Source: Anthoceros angustus
Taxonomy: Eukaryota > Streptophyta > Anthocerotopsida > Anthocerotales > Anthocerotaceae
Reading direction: 5' to 3'
DNA length: 64,000 nucleotides
Assembly: GCA_010909165.1 (NCBI GenBank)
Contig: MU008188.1
Coordinates: 620,001-684,000 of the forward strand
Shown: positions 36,001 to 47,850 of the stretch, piece after piece
Layout of the letters: each line of letters begins with the position of its first letter
Position numbering within the stretch: the first letter of the stretch is position 1
Program-made: the position numbers and the translations under genes
Notes under the pieces: model-generated
Told to the model about the DNA's origin: nothing
Seen by the model: only the letters and a program-made list of their open reading frames with translations
The model's database searches: none

Positions 36001-36587
36001 CTCATAGTGACGACACCACGAAGGCCAATAGGTTGGCGAGAAGACCAGCGGTCTTATGCCCGCATCTGAATAAGCTCACGGTTAATTATGCGCACGACTG
36101 GGATACCAAGTTGCCATCGGCGCTATGGGCCTTGAAGACGGCGGAGAAAGTAACCACACAACAAACTCCGTATTACTTAACTTATGGGCATTCTCCGGTT
36201 ATGCCGGTTGAATTTGAGGTACTGACGTTCCGAGTCATGATGGAAGGACGGCTAACCGATGAGGAAAGCCAATTGGAACGGCTACTAGGGTTTGTACAGC
36301 ATACGGAGGGGCGGGAAGAGGCTCAGCACAGGATGCAGCTGGTGCAAAATCAACGCAAGGTGGCACGACAGGCAACTCCGGAACCAAGAGTATGTGAAGG
36401 AGGGAGATCTGGCCCTTCTTTATGACAGTCGCCATATGCATTTCCCGGGCAAGCTTCACTTACGGTGAATGGGACCTTACCAGGTGGTGCAGGTATATGA
36501 GAACGGGTCCGTTCAACTCAGGCAATTGGATGGCGAGCTGTTGCCCACTCGGGTAAACGGGTGGCGGGTGAAGAAGTACCATGCCTA
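33075..36587 (+). pseudogene. Ty3/gypsy pol, unit 1
   Basis: Domains lie in the usual gypsy order. Protease: PLDTGSGVNLITEATARRLG (33290-33350). Reverse transcriptase pieces: WVAPLLWCQK, FVDDILDKVADV (34310-34350), and PPTNLKELG then GIVGYYRRFIKDFAS (34725-34800). RNase H: FHVYVDVSAFAIGVVLSQKD (34935-34995) and FYVDHFALKHIVNKADLSGQ. Integrase: ILEADRWPTMYGES with KRCDACRWIGS (zinc site), a damaged core, and LPSALWALKTAEKVTTQQTP with YYLTYGHSPVMPVEFEV (36110-36225). The chromodomain-like tail ends GSVQLRQLDGELLPTRVNGW and stops at 36587. Many frameshifts. It replicates by reverse transcription in intact relatives; this copy is dead. Confidence 0.88.
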
Positions 36588-37133
36588 GTGTTGGCGGAGA
36601 TATGAGATGAAGAAGAGTATGGACCTGGACCACGGACCTCCTTTGGGTGGAAATGAGTCGAGGTTTTGTTTTTTTTTTCGTGGCGGTTAAAAATAAAGGC
36701 GGAAAAAGAAATAAGTCCAGGCCGTACTTGCGCACTCGAGTAGGCGGAAGCACTCCGGAGTGGCGGAAGGACTCGGAGTAGGCAGAGGGCTCTGGAGTAG
36801 GCAGAGACTCGGAGCACACTCACGAGAGCTGGACTACTTGGAGGCCGGTGGTAAGTCAGGACCTCACGAACCCAGACGGATGTACGCCGAGGTAAAGTAA
36901 CTTAGGGGTGGAGGCGTATTTTAAGCGGGGGGCCCGTGGGCCAGTCTTGAGAGGGGCGTGCATGCAGCAGGACAGGATCGTGGGATTGCAGTAGCCGGCC
37001 GTTATAGCTTCACGCTCCCGGGTACTTGGCCGTGAAGAGGCTACTCGTCTGTGGCGGCGTAAGGCGAGGCTGTGACACGTAAGGCAAAGTAAGACATAGG
37101 GCCTCGGATTACAGGCAGCGGCCACTCGTAGCA
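36588..37133 (+). other. Segment between pol and ORF-X, unit 1
   Basis: A purine-rich AAAAATAAAGGCGGAAAAAGAAA stretch (about 36689-36711) is a polypurine-tract candidate that would mark the start of a 3' LTR. Downstream there are CGGAGTAGGC repeats (36740-36810). No coding potential is seen. Confidence 0.4.
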
Positions 37134-39163
37134 TGTGCTCTCGTTGCGGGCCGGAGGAGGTCATTCTTCAAAGCGACCTCGTGGCGGTTCGCCAATCTCG
37201 CTTTCGACCGGCTCTGCGTTGTCTTTGGCGCCGCACCTCACGCTTGGCTCGTCCTTAGGAGTCGGGCGATAGCAGAATGGGCAACAAGATTGTTGAACTT
37301 CAAGTTCCAACAGTGAACACGAGGCGGCAATGGGACAAGAAGGCGGTGGAGGTGTGAGCCACGGGCGTGGGCACAACATCGTCACCAAAGCTACGGACTT
37401 TCCAGGTCCTTGCTGGAGGCGGAGGGCTGGTGAAGGGCGCACTGGATATTTTCCAATGGACCTTCTGGCACATCCACATCTAATCGAAGATGTTGGAAGT
37501 GGCCAACAAGGAGGTCCGCTCCAAGAACTGCGGGAGGACCCCGGAGGTGGATGTGGAGGTCTGAGGCGGTCTACCGCCAGTGGAATGGGGAGTGGTTCCG
37601 GGCCCAAGGTGAAGGAAGGTGGAGGCGGCGGGCGGCCCTCTTGCGACCGAGGGGCAGCGATCCTCCAGCGGTGGGCGATGTCGGACCTCCCGGAGGCGGG
37701 AGAGCTGGCAAGATCATCCCTTTGGAATATGCTCACCAAGGTGGACCACCTTGGTGATAATCTGCTGGTGTTCCTCCACGCCTTACAGAGGGGAAAACGC
37801 GCCGACTGGGGTAGGATCATCTTCGCGAGAATCAACCAGGAGGCCAGGAAGTTGAGAAGTGAGAAGCCACCCCCGTCGACGTTGTCGCCATTCATCATCC
37901 ATGTGTGGGGTCACATGAACCTCCTGAAGGAGGGGGAAGAGGAGCGGGCGCTACGGAAGGGGCTAGCCGCCCTACCAGAGGCGGAGCGAGAAGGAAGAAC
38001 GCAGGAGGCGAGGTCGTCGGCTGGACCAAAGCGGGTCAGGGACGGCAGGAGGGATTGGACTCACACTGCATGCAGGCGGACCCCACCTCAACGCGGGGGA
38101 GTGTGGAAGACATTCCGCTTCCTCCTCTTGGTCCCTCAGAACTGCCTGAGGTAGCCTGTGGGGAAGGTGGCGTGTAGCCAGGAAGGAGGGAGGCTGAGTG
38201 GCGGCCTTGGCGGGCCGGCTGACCCACAACGACCTCAGGCTACGGAACCCGCCGGACTCGTGAGGCGAGGCGGCAGGCGGCCTGGCGCGGTGCCTAGGAG
38301 CGCACCCTTTCCTTGCTCCTACCAGCAGGTGCCTCAGAGTCCAGTCAGGGCTGCGGTTAGGCGGGCCTAGCGATGGAGCAGCTCGGCGGGCGGCCGACCG
38401 CCCAACCTACGGAGCACCTACGGAGGAGATGCAAAGGTGCTCGGGGCTCATGTGGAAGAGGCAAGACTACGCGGTAGGGCGGTGCCCGCAGGCGGGACGA
38501 TGGGGGGGCCGAAGGCTGGCTGATGATGAAGGATCCGGGGGGTCCGGAGACACACCCCCTGGAGAAGGAGACGAGGCGGTGGGAGCGGCCCCACGGTGGA
38601 GATCAGGGCGAGTGCGGCCCGTCGAGGTAAGAATTCCCTCACCCCACGGATAAGAGAGGAGCCAGGGCCAGGAGAGGAGACCAACGCGAAGAAGGCCCGA
38701 AGGAGTTAGTGGCAACATCGGTGTGCAAATGGAAGATCCTTTGAAGAAAATGCTCCATGATGGTATGGACAAAAGCCGAGCAGAGGAAGGGCAAAGAGGA
38801 TCTCAACTTGAGACATCATAGATGGAGAGGAAGGAAGAAGAAGATAGGGACGGACTACCATGGTAGTCACCCTACCCGATGGTTGCCGGACTACCACGAG
38901 TGGGTCTTTGGAAGAAGGTGGCGGTGGCGGGGGATGGAAGAAGCGCCTAAGCGCGGAGGAGGCGCAATTACCCATGACAGAGAAATCGGGCGTCGCCCCG
39001 GAGAAGGGAAGGAGCAAAGTGGTACTTGGCAAGCCCACAAAATAGGAAGGCAACCGGGAAGAGGCCCAGGAAGGCGAGCAAAGGAGGCGAGGCCAATCCA
39101 CGAAGGACGCGTCACTATCCCAGTAGGGTGTGGACTAGGTATGGTCAAAGACCATAAATGTTG
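37134..39163 (+). pseudogene. ORF-X, plus strand, unit 1, downstream of pol
   Basis: The best-preserved stretch (37670-37960) reads ILQRWAMSDLPEAGE, then FLHALQRGKRADWGRIIFAR, INQEARKLRSEKPPPSTLSP and FIIHVWGHMNLLKEGEEERA. The C-terminal region is Gly/Arg/Glu-rich and reaches the TGGTCAAAGACCATAAATG block near 39140, as in all copies. Before 37670 the frame changes more than once. The copy in unit 2 (54300-56160) keeps the first part better (SEVGEQMLNFKFNSERAQW). The family is helical with a conserved D-W and a later W. A distant link to plant mobile-domain proteins is possible but unproven. Confidence 0.5.
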
Positions 39164-39440
39164 AATGGAAGAATAGGAAGGATAGGCGATGTACACTGAC
39201 ATCCTTTAAGGATGATCTTGGGTGAAGTTACTAGAATAGAATTTACCAAGGATCAGACAGTAGACTTAGGTGCCGAGCCTTAAATGCTGGCAGTAGGGAA
39301 ATAATAAAATATTGGAAAAGGTGACCTGCAGCAGGGTCACCCGAGGGAGGTTGTATGTGGAAGACCTCCTATAACACGGGGAGGATTTCACAAAGTAAAG
39401 TATCATGTCTTGCGCTTCCATACTCGCGATACTTCGTTGT
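39164..39440 (+). repeat. Start of plus-strand gypsy LTR, truncated, unit 1
   Basis: Inverse copy of 26330-26600, including the block GGATTTCACAAAGTAAAGTA. It breaks off at 39440, where a minus-strand ORF-X copy starts. Confidence 0.65.
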
Positions 39441-41430
39441 TGGCCTTCAATATCCTGTTGTGAAGATGGGCGCCCAAAGACTGTAATCTGCATGCAGAAT
39501 CATCAATCTCCGTGGGCCTCTCCATCCTCACACCTACCCTTGTAGGCGTCCCTTGCGTGGTCAATTCTCCCACCTTCACATGGAGGTTACATTCTCCTCC
39601 TTGCCAATTTGGTGTAATTTACTGAAGGGCATAATCTGCCCAAAACCTTCGGCTTCCTCACCACATCACAGCACCACCTTCTTGTGGTGCTCCTCCTCTT
39701 GGAACCTCCTTTGTTCCAGCTCGGCCATTTGCTTGGCAAGCTTCTCCCTCTCCTCCTGCCAAGCACCCTTTTCGCGCTCCAACTCTTGTAGTCGTAGGTC
39801 TTGAGCCTCCAGCTCCGAGCGCTTCTCCTCCAGACTGTACCGGGTCCGTCGCAATTCTTCCGTCATATCCCGGATTGTGATGGCTTGGGTAGCCATCACC
39901 TGCTCTTGTGCGTCCATTTATTTGGCCATACCTTCTCCTTCCTAGCTTCCGTTTGCCCTTCGTTCTTGCTCTAAGCTGGCAAAATGCTCCTCCATATACG
40001 CCTCAGAGTCCCTTTGGGTTGTCAATCGGCTCTCTCCTCTGTTGTGACAACCTCCCTCCGGGACCTTCTCATGTTGTTCACAAGGTGGCTGAGCTCTCTC
40101 TGACCCTTCTCCAACTTGGCTGCCTTCTCGTCGGACTCCATGGCCTCCAATTGCCATTTAGTCCTCCTTTCCTCTCCGTCATTTCTTGGGCTTTGACTTC
40201 CTCTTGACATGCCCACAGGCCTAGCTCCTAGCCCCTAGCTTCTTGAAAATCTCCAGCTCTTGCCCATTCCCGAGGCCATCAACAGTCCCCTCACGGTGTA
40301 TCAGCCTTCCTCCAAGCCGGGGTAGTGGTGGCCTAGGCGCCCTTGCATGGCGCCTGTTGCTCTCTTTCCCTTCCCTACAGCGGTAGGCTTTCCCTACGAT
40401 TGTGGGGTGCTTGCCTACCCGCGGTGGTGCTCCCCAGTGGTAGGTGGGCGGCTCCCCTACGGTGAGTGCCCCACCTCCACAGGTAGGCTACCTCCTGGGG
40501 GTGAGGCTGTAGAGTGCCTCTGCTAGGCACAGCGAGATGGTGGGGACTCCCCATGAGACATCACCCTCCTGTGGTAGTCCTCCTCTCATAGACTACCATT
40601 CGGCCTTGGCGGTTCACATTCCTCTCCTCCTCCTTGCTCCTGTGGGGAAAAGTTTCCCACTCAGGCAACCTTGTTGCCTCTACATCCTCCGCCCTTGCTC
40701 CTAGCATGCTTGTGGAGTCGACCTCCAACATCTTCCTTAATGCAAAAGGCAGGGCCTTTCCAAGCTTGGCTGGAGATGGATTATCTCCAGAAGGATGCCA
40801 AACATCTCCAACTCTTGCTTGTGAGGAGTCCCCTCAGTTTCCCACAAATGCAAATAGGTGCTAGGTAGCAAAGGCTGGGTTCCTCATCCACATTCGGCAG
40901 GAGCTTCTCACATGGTGGATGTATGCTTCATACATAATTGTTCCCCAATCGGTTTGGCTCCCATGGAAATCTTCCACAAAAAGCTGGAGGAAGTTGGTGC
41001 TGAAATAAGAAGTCCTTTGGTAATTTACCAACTGGCACAATCTTACTTAAAGAGCCTCCACTTGACTCCTTGATGCTCTTTCCAGCCATTCTTGGCGTGG
41101 GCCTTCCTCAAATCCATCATGTCGAGCTCTTGGAATTTGGAGGGCCGTCCTCTCCTCCATTCGACCTTTCGAGAGAGAGAGCAATTCCTGAGCTCCTCCA
41201 GGTCTCCCATACACATCGAATGCTCCTTACGGTCCAGCGAGGATCCGTTCGAGCATTCCCTTTCCGTGTGAGCGGCAAGGGCTGCTCGATTGATGGAGAT
41301 TGATGAGCACTCCTCAATCAACTCTAAATTGGTGTAGGCCCATTGGCGTATACACCCATCAGTGGATGTTATCCTCCTCTGCCCATTCTTGAAAATCAGC
41401 AAATCGTGGGGTTAAAAACATACCCAAAAT
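39440..41430 (-). pseudogene. ORF-X, minus strand, second copy in unit 1
   Basis: Same orientation as and clearly related to 27487-29400. It keeps the coiled-coil best: MDAQEQVMATQAITIRDMTE, EEKRSELEAQDLRLQELERE and KLAKQMAELEQRRFQEEEHH (39666-39917), about 80 residues with strong heptads. The N-terminal WAYTNLELIEEC is at about 41320. The C-terminal half is missing. Confidence 0.6.
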
Positions 41431-41446
41431 AATTGAACAAACATGA

Positions 41447-42560
41447 GGGTCGGAGAATTTCGGGAGGATATAACCCTAAGAAAACTTCGGAAAGGCCGGA
41501 GGCGCATTCATTGATGGCCTTGGCGGTGAGGCGTCGAGGCGGCAGGCGTGAAACAAGCTGAGCCAGGCAGGCGTATGTGAAGGCGGGGGCACCTGTCTGC
41601 GGAGGCAGAGGCGGCGGGGAGAGGCAGACCCTCATTGGTGAGGCGGGGAGCTCAGTTGAAGAAGGAAGGCTGGCAGCAGCGACTCGCGGTATGTGGAGTA
41701 GGAACCACGGGGTGACTAAGTTGGAAATTATGAGGCGAGCTATCAACAGTTCGAGGCGCCGAGGGTAGCGAGGTTGTGGCAGGAGCATGGCACCCAAGGC
41801 CGCAGCAGAAATTTCGACCGCCCAATGGCCGAATATGAACCATTGGAAGGCTCGAGCCGGAGGATTGGTGAAGGAGCTGGGGCTCGGGTTCATGGAGAAG
41901 AGATGGAACTATGTAAGCCTAGGACTGGTGCAGGAGGATTGTGATTGAGCCCTCCCGGAAGAGGAGCACAACGGCAGCAGCAGCGGCTCTGATCAAGACG
42001 GGCGTAGTTTGGGAACCCAATGGATGGTTGACCCGAGAAATGGTCTCTGCACACCTCATGGGTCTGGCGAGATGGCTCATTTGCTTCCTGCAACATAAGA
42101 AGCGGGATTATTTGTCGACCATTCTTGCTTTTTCTCCATGAGGTGGTCAAAGGGTACAAGGATTGATTGGGGCGGATTATTTTGACAAGAAATTTGTGTG
42201 AGGGAAGGTGAACGACCTCCTTCCTTGCCTCCTTAATTTCGCCTTCCCTAGTTCACTGTATGCACCTCTAGCTGTTTGCACGAGATAGAGTTGTGGCCTC
42301 CTCCACATGTGGAAGCTTGATTAGGGAGGTGAAGTGGAAGCGGAAGAGCCCAAGGAAGAGATAGAGGAGGGATCGGCGGTGCAGTCTGTAGCAGGAAGCT
42401 ACTGGAGAGGAATAGGAAGTCGCCACGGACAAGAAAGGGTCGAGGAGCCAAGGCTCAACAAGAAGGGGAAGGTGGTGGCGTGTCACGGTCGAGGCGGGGG
42501 CAGCGTTGCGCAGCGAAAGATGAAGCGGCAGTTGATTTGTCGGATGAACAAGCGGCCCTC
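41447..42560 (+). pseudogene. ORF-X fragment (plus), unit 2
   Basis: Counterpart of 23683-24780. MVSAHLMGLARWLICFLQHK and KRDYLSTILAFS (42030-42140) form the helical core in a better frame than in unit 1. It again ends against the opposing gag. Confidence 0.5.
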
Positions 42561-43200
42561 CTCCTCCAGCTCCACTCATGTTGCTCGTTTAATTGCTCCC
42601 ACATGCTTCTTCTTCCCTCGGTGGACGATCGATCGGGATCTTTGGGTCTGGAATTACGAAGGCGGAGGAGTAGCGACCTCCCCTGTGGTCCGTCCCAAAA
42701 GATCGAGTTGAGCAGTGATACAATCGAGGCGTTCAGCCAAATCCTCCGACCGGGCTGAAACTCCCGCTGACCTCGTCGTCGGTGATTCATTTGGAAGCGG
42801 ATGTGGATTCACGTCTTGCAAGGTCAAGCGTCGTGGAAATTCGCGGTCACGGAAGAGTGGGTCGCTCGGGAGGATGTCTCCTCCTCCTCCCGACACCACT
42901 TCCTCCACAACTCCTTCCTCTCGCTCCGGTGAGCTCTCCCCCTCCGATTAGTCGTTGACCACCGTCCTCTCCTTTGCGTCGCGGAAAGGATGGCCTCTTC
43001 GATCGCCGTAGCTCGTTTCCTCCTGTCGGCGGGTGGCAGCGGACAATTTCTTCTCTCAAACGATTCCTCCGAAGCTCGCAGGTCTCTTGCAGTGACAGGT
43101 GGGGGCGACCTTCCACGTTCCTCTTCTCGGGTCTTCCCCTTACCAGACATCTGCAAGCATCCTCATGTCCTCCAACCCACAGTCGTTAAGAAGGAGACAA
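42455..43200 (-). pseudogene. Ty3/gypsy gag N-terminal part, unit 2
   Basis: Counterpart of the unit 1 gag, with SEDLAERLDCITAQLDLLGR near 42680-42740. More frameshifted than unit 1 in its first part. Confidence 0.5.
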
Positions 43201-43349
43201 ATCACACCCTTTAGTGTCTCAACCATTCACCCCTATGACAATTAGAGGACGTGAAGCTCCCTCTTCACAACATATGGTCGACCCTTAGTCCCTTCTCAAA
43301 CATTCCGCAGCTTAGCGATGGAAATCACAGCATTCAAATTTTCAGCGAC

Positions 43350-43370
43350 AAGTCCCCGGCAACGGCGCCA
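43350..43370 (-). promoter_or_regulatory. Intact plant gypsy primer-binding site, unit 2
   Basis: Minus strand TGGCGCCGTTGCCGGGGACT is the standard plant Ty3/gypsy PBS form. It is four bases inside an LTR end reading CCCACA. Confidence 0.92.
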
Positions 43371-43374
43371 AAAA

Positions 43375-44390
43375 TGTGGGAGGAAAACCGGGGCTCCAGG
43401 GCTTCCCCTCTGGCCACACTTATCACTTAAAGTCGTTGGGTTTCGTCCCATGAGACTGTGTGAAAGTTCGAGGTCTGTGATGGCCGATCGCTACTGCGGT
43501 GACTTCTCGACCTTCTAAACAAGCAAGGCGCCCTCTCTCTCCCTCTTCTGCAGTGCACCGCTTTGCTCAGAAAATCAATCCTCGACCTACAGCGACACAC
43601 AATTGCAGGGCAAGTGAGGAGCCTATCACCCAGGGGACCCCAGTCCACGATTTTGTCCCTACTTCTAAGACCACTCTTCTCCACTCGGGGGCCCTTTTAC
43701 TTGAGTTGGGATTCGTCCCTTAGGCTGCACTGTGGCCTTCCACTAACACACTCTAATCCTCTACTCATCTTCTCATCCTCTTCCTCCTATTCTAACCTCG
43801 ATTCGGGCTTCTGGCTCGCCCTTATACTGTTGCACAGGGTCGGCCTCCACCGGCAAGTTCTTCCTTGGGCGGTTGCTATGAGTTTGACACACGGCGAGAA
43901 CCTCCGAGTCTTTCACTGTAGTCTACCCTCAAGAGAGTTCCACAGGCATTGCCACACACCCAAAGCAAAGCAATTTCCAGCAACCATTCACAAGGGAGCA
44001 ACTCGTTTAGGCACTTGCGTGAGCAAGTCCTCCACCAAGCACTCAGACCACCGACTTCCTCTCTACCCAGGCGTTGGCTCCACGGTGACACGAAATTCCT
44101 TTACAAGGGCAAAGGACTCGAGTATGGGCGCAAGAGGCGTGATACTTTACTTTGTGAAATCCTCCTCCTCTTATAGGAGGCCTTCCACATACAACCTCCC
44201 TTAGGTGACCCTCTGCGGTCACCTTTTCCAATATTCTATTATTTCCTACATGACATTTAACGGCACCTAAATCTATTTCCTTGGTAAATTCTATTCTAGT
44301 AACTTCACCTAATCATCCTTAAGGATGTCGGTCTACACTATCCTTCCTATTCTTCCTAAGCTCATTTATGGTCATTGACCATCTAGTCCT
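43375..44390 (-). repeat. Ty3/gypsy LTR (or LTR 3' part), minus strand, unit 2
   Basis: Counterpart of 25619-26614, about 1.0 kb, with the same border next to the PBS. Small indels only. Confidence 0.6.
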
Positions 44391-47270
44391 TATCTGGTGG
44401 TACGTCCTTGTGGATTGGCTCCCTCGCCCTCCTTTTGCTCTTGCCCCTTCCCGGATCTTGTCTTCCTAATGTGTGGGGCAAGTACAATCTGCCCCTTCCT
44501 CCATCTCCAGGGTGGCGCCATTCCTCCATCATCCCTTTGGCGCAGCGCCTTTCCAGCCTCGCCGCGCCCTTTCGCACCCTACCGCGGTAGTGCGGACTAC
44601 GGGGTGGTGACCTACCATGGTAGTCGGTCCCTATCTCTCCTTCTTCTCCATCGGTGATGCTCTTGGGTTGGAATCTTCTTGCTCCTTTCCTGTTGTTTGG
44701 TTGTCCATACCTATCATGGAGCATTTCTTCTTCCCCCTTGTCGTGATTCCACTAACTCGGGCCCTTTGTTGGTCTCCTCTCCGGCCCGGTCTCCCTTGTC
44801 GTGGGTGAGACTTCTCACCCCTCCCCTTCCTCGGCGGATCGGTCCTAGTCTCCTCGGTGGGGGTTTCTCCCACCACCTCTTCTCCTGGGGTATACTGGAC
44901 CCCGGCTCCTTCATCCTCGCCCCGACTCAGCAGCTCCCCGGGCTGCCCTACCGGTGATCAGCGGACTACGTGGGTGGTGTCTGCAGTAGTCAGCGGACTA
45001 CCGTGGTAGGTCACTCCGTGGTAGGTGACCCCTGTGGGCTGTCCCCCTCCTTGCTCTGCGCCATCTTCCTCCTTTGGCGTGCCTCTCTCCATCTCGACTC
45101 CTCAGTTCCTCGGAGTCCATGTCGTGATGGCCTCATCAAAATCGGAGGCCTCAGGCTGCACTTGCGCTCCTTCCTCATCATCATGAGGACCCAATGTCCT
45201 CCTCTTGGCCAAGCAAGACTCATTGTTGGCCTTCAAAATCTGTTGGAGGTGAGCCCCAAGCTGTAATCATTTGGAGATCATCAATCTCGTGGGCCACTCT
45301 CCATCCTCACACCTACCTTTGTAGGCGTCCCTTGCGGTGGTCAATTCTCCCACCTTGACATGGAGGTCACATTCTCCTCCTTGCTTCCTTGGTGGTTGGC
45401 CAATTTTGCGAAGGGCATAATCGCCCAAAATCTTCTTCCTCACTACATCCATGTACCACCTTCTTGTGGTACTCCTCCTCTGGAACCTCCTTTTCCTTCC
45501 AAGTCCCTTTTGTTGGGCAAGCCCTTCCTCTCCCTTGCCAGCACTCTCTCGCTCCAGCTCTCTTGCTTGGTCTTGAGCCTCTCAGCGCTTCTCTTCCAAA
45601 TGTCTTTCTCTCCTCTTCCATGTCCGGATCTTGATGGCTTGGTAGCCATCACACTGTGCGTCCACTTGTTGGACCGCTACCTTCTCCCTTCCGAGCCTCT
45701 TTTGCCCTTTCGCTCTTGCTCTAATTGGGCAAAATGCTCCTCTGCCTCCATGATCCCTTTTGGGTGGTTGCGAATGGCTCTCTCGTTGACAACCTCCCTC
45801 GGACCTTCTCTCTTGATCACAAGTCGAGCTTCTCCACCTTTCAACTTGGCTGCCTTCTCATCGGACTCCATGGCCTCCAATTGCCACTTGGTCCTGCCCT
45901 CCCGGCCATGTCTTGGGCCTTGACTTCCTCTTGGCATGCCACAAGGAGGCTGCTAGCTCCCTAGCCCCTTCAAATCCCTGAGTGCTTCACAAGCACCGGC
46001 AATTCTCCTAGGGGTCCCAATTCCACCCCTCTTGCTTGGAAATCTCCAGCTCCTCACGCCATCGCGGGCGGCGTGGGGTCCCTCAGTCGCTCCATCCGCT
46101 CTCCCGGCGGAGATGGGGCCGGCGCCACATGGCGCCTCCCTTCTCCTTCCCTTCCTACCGCGTGCTGCACCCTGCGTGGGTGCCTGCAGTGGTACACCCT
46201 GATGGCGCCTACCACGGTGGTCGCCACCTTGGGTGGGTGCCTCCCCTGGGGTGCAGGGGTGCCTCTTCTAGGCACAAATGAGATGGTGGGGACTCCCCCA
46301 CCCTTGGGGTCACCCCTCCTGTGGTAGTCCTCTCTCATAGACTACCATTCGGCCTTCCTCGGCGGCTTCTCTCCTCCTTTGCTCTTGGGAAAAGATTCCC
46401 ACTCGGCAACCTTGTTGCCTCTACTTCCCTCCGCCCTTAGCACAGCTGCTGGAGTCGACCTCCCATTGTCTTCCTCAATGCAAAGGCAAAGGCCTTTCCA
46501 AGCTTGGCTGGAGGTGGATTATCTCAAAGGATGCCAAGCATCTTCAAGCTCCTTGCTTGTGAGTCCCTGGTTTCCCACAAATGCACCAAATAGGTGCTAG
46601 ATATAGGCCTTGGCCCTTCCTCATCCACCGAATTTGGCTTGAGGAGCTTCTCCCGGTGGTGGATGTAGGCCTCATACATGATGGTGCTCAGCTTGGCTCC
46701 CATGAAATCTTCCACAAAATTGGAGGAAGTTGGTGAAATAAGCGTTGGTAATTTAACCCCAACACAATCTTTTGCAGAGCCTCCACTTGACTCCTTGATG
46801 CTCTCGGTCTTCCGGCCATTCTTGGCGTGGGCCTTCACTCCTCCATCCATCATGTCGAGGACTCTGCGGAATTTCGGGAGGGCAATCCTCTTCCCTCCAT
46901 TCGTCCTCTCGAGGGAGCAATTCGAGCTCTCCTCCGGTCTCATACACTGTGAATGCTACTTACGGTCCACAGCGAGGATCGTCAGCATTCCTCTTCGGCA
47001 AGGGCTGATTGATGGAGGTTGATGTAACACTCCTCAATCAATTCCAAATTGGTGTAGGCCCATTGGCGGATACACCCATCCCAATTGGATGTTCTCCTCC
47101 TCATTCTTGAAATCCCAAATCCACAGGGTTGAGCGCCGCAAAACAGTGAATTGGGGCATCTCGACCTCACCCCCTCAGTGGCGCGACCTCTGCTGCCTTC
47201 TTTCCTTTTCTCGAGGAGCCCTTGCTGGCTCCTTCCCTTGCCTTTCCTCCTCGAGGCATGGTGCCTTCCC
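44391..47270 (-). pseudogene. ORF-X, minus strand, unit 2
   Basis: Counterpart of 26615-29600. One frame (46524-46943) runs unbroken for 139 codons and shows the core: FRRVLDMMDGGVKAHAKNGR, LISPTSSNFVEDFMGAKLST, IMYEAYIHHREKLLKPNSVD and STYLVHLWETRDSQ. This is the best copy for deriving a family profile. Confidence 0.55.
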
Positions 47271-47850
47271 TTTCAATGCTTCAAGGAAGAATTACTTCCC
47301 AATTTGTCAACTTCTCTTCCAACCTCCTCTCTTGGGGTCTCACCACCTCTGCAACACACACAGTGCAGCTTTCCTCCAACCTTCTTCTCTTGTCCTTCTT
47401 TCGAGTGCTCCCTTCAATTTCTCTCACGCGCCCACCTTCTCTCCCTCTCCTCGCCCTCGCTCCACTTCCCCGGCCTCAACGCTCGCGTGCTCCTTCCTTC
47501 CCCTCTTTCCAGCTCCTCGGTGCGTGATGTTTCCTCCTCTCCTCTTCTCCGGCTAGGGTTTCTCCTTCGCTCCTCGCTTCTCTCCGCTTGATGGCGGCTG
47601 ATGGCGCTTTCCTTCCTTCCCTCTTTTGCTCCTCAACTCCGGCTCTAGCTCTTCGAAGTGGAGGCCAAGCGCACTTTGCCCTCCTTGGATGCGCCACAGG
47701 CTGCACAACCCTAGATTGGTTCATCATTCCAAAATCCTAATCCTATCTAAACTACCTATTTTCCTATCCCGCTATCCTAATTAATCTTCTAATTACTCTA
47801 TATATTTATTCCCCTATTGGTGAGCATATATAGTGGATATCCCCTTATTC
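47271..47850 (-). other. Upstream region of minus-strand ORF-X, unit 2
   Basis: Counterpart of 29601-30150, with the same TATATA block (about 47825). No gene. Confidence 0.4.

Larger units (their letters stand above)
23683..41446. repeat. Tandem compound unit 1 (~17.8 kb)
   Basis: This segment is repeated head-to-tail by 41447-58348. Unit starts match at GTCGGAGAATTTC (23687 and 41449). Unit ends match at TTGAACAAACATGAGGG (about 41433-41449 and 58334-58350). The offset falls steadily from about 17.8 kb at the left to about 16.9 kb at the right because unit 2 has more small deletions. Order inside: ORF-X fragment (+), gag (-), PBS/LTR (-), ORF-X (-), copia (-), gypsy pol (+), ORF-X (+), LTR start (+), ORF-X (-). 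Confidence 0.85.

Noticed and set aside
37161-37898. A 245-codon minus-strand open frame in a G/C-rich region
   Set aside because: It is the reverse shadow of the plus-strand ORF-X, is Pro/Ser/Arg-rich, and has no matching frame in the unit 2 copy.
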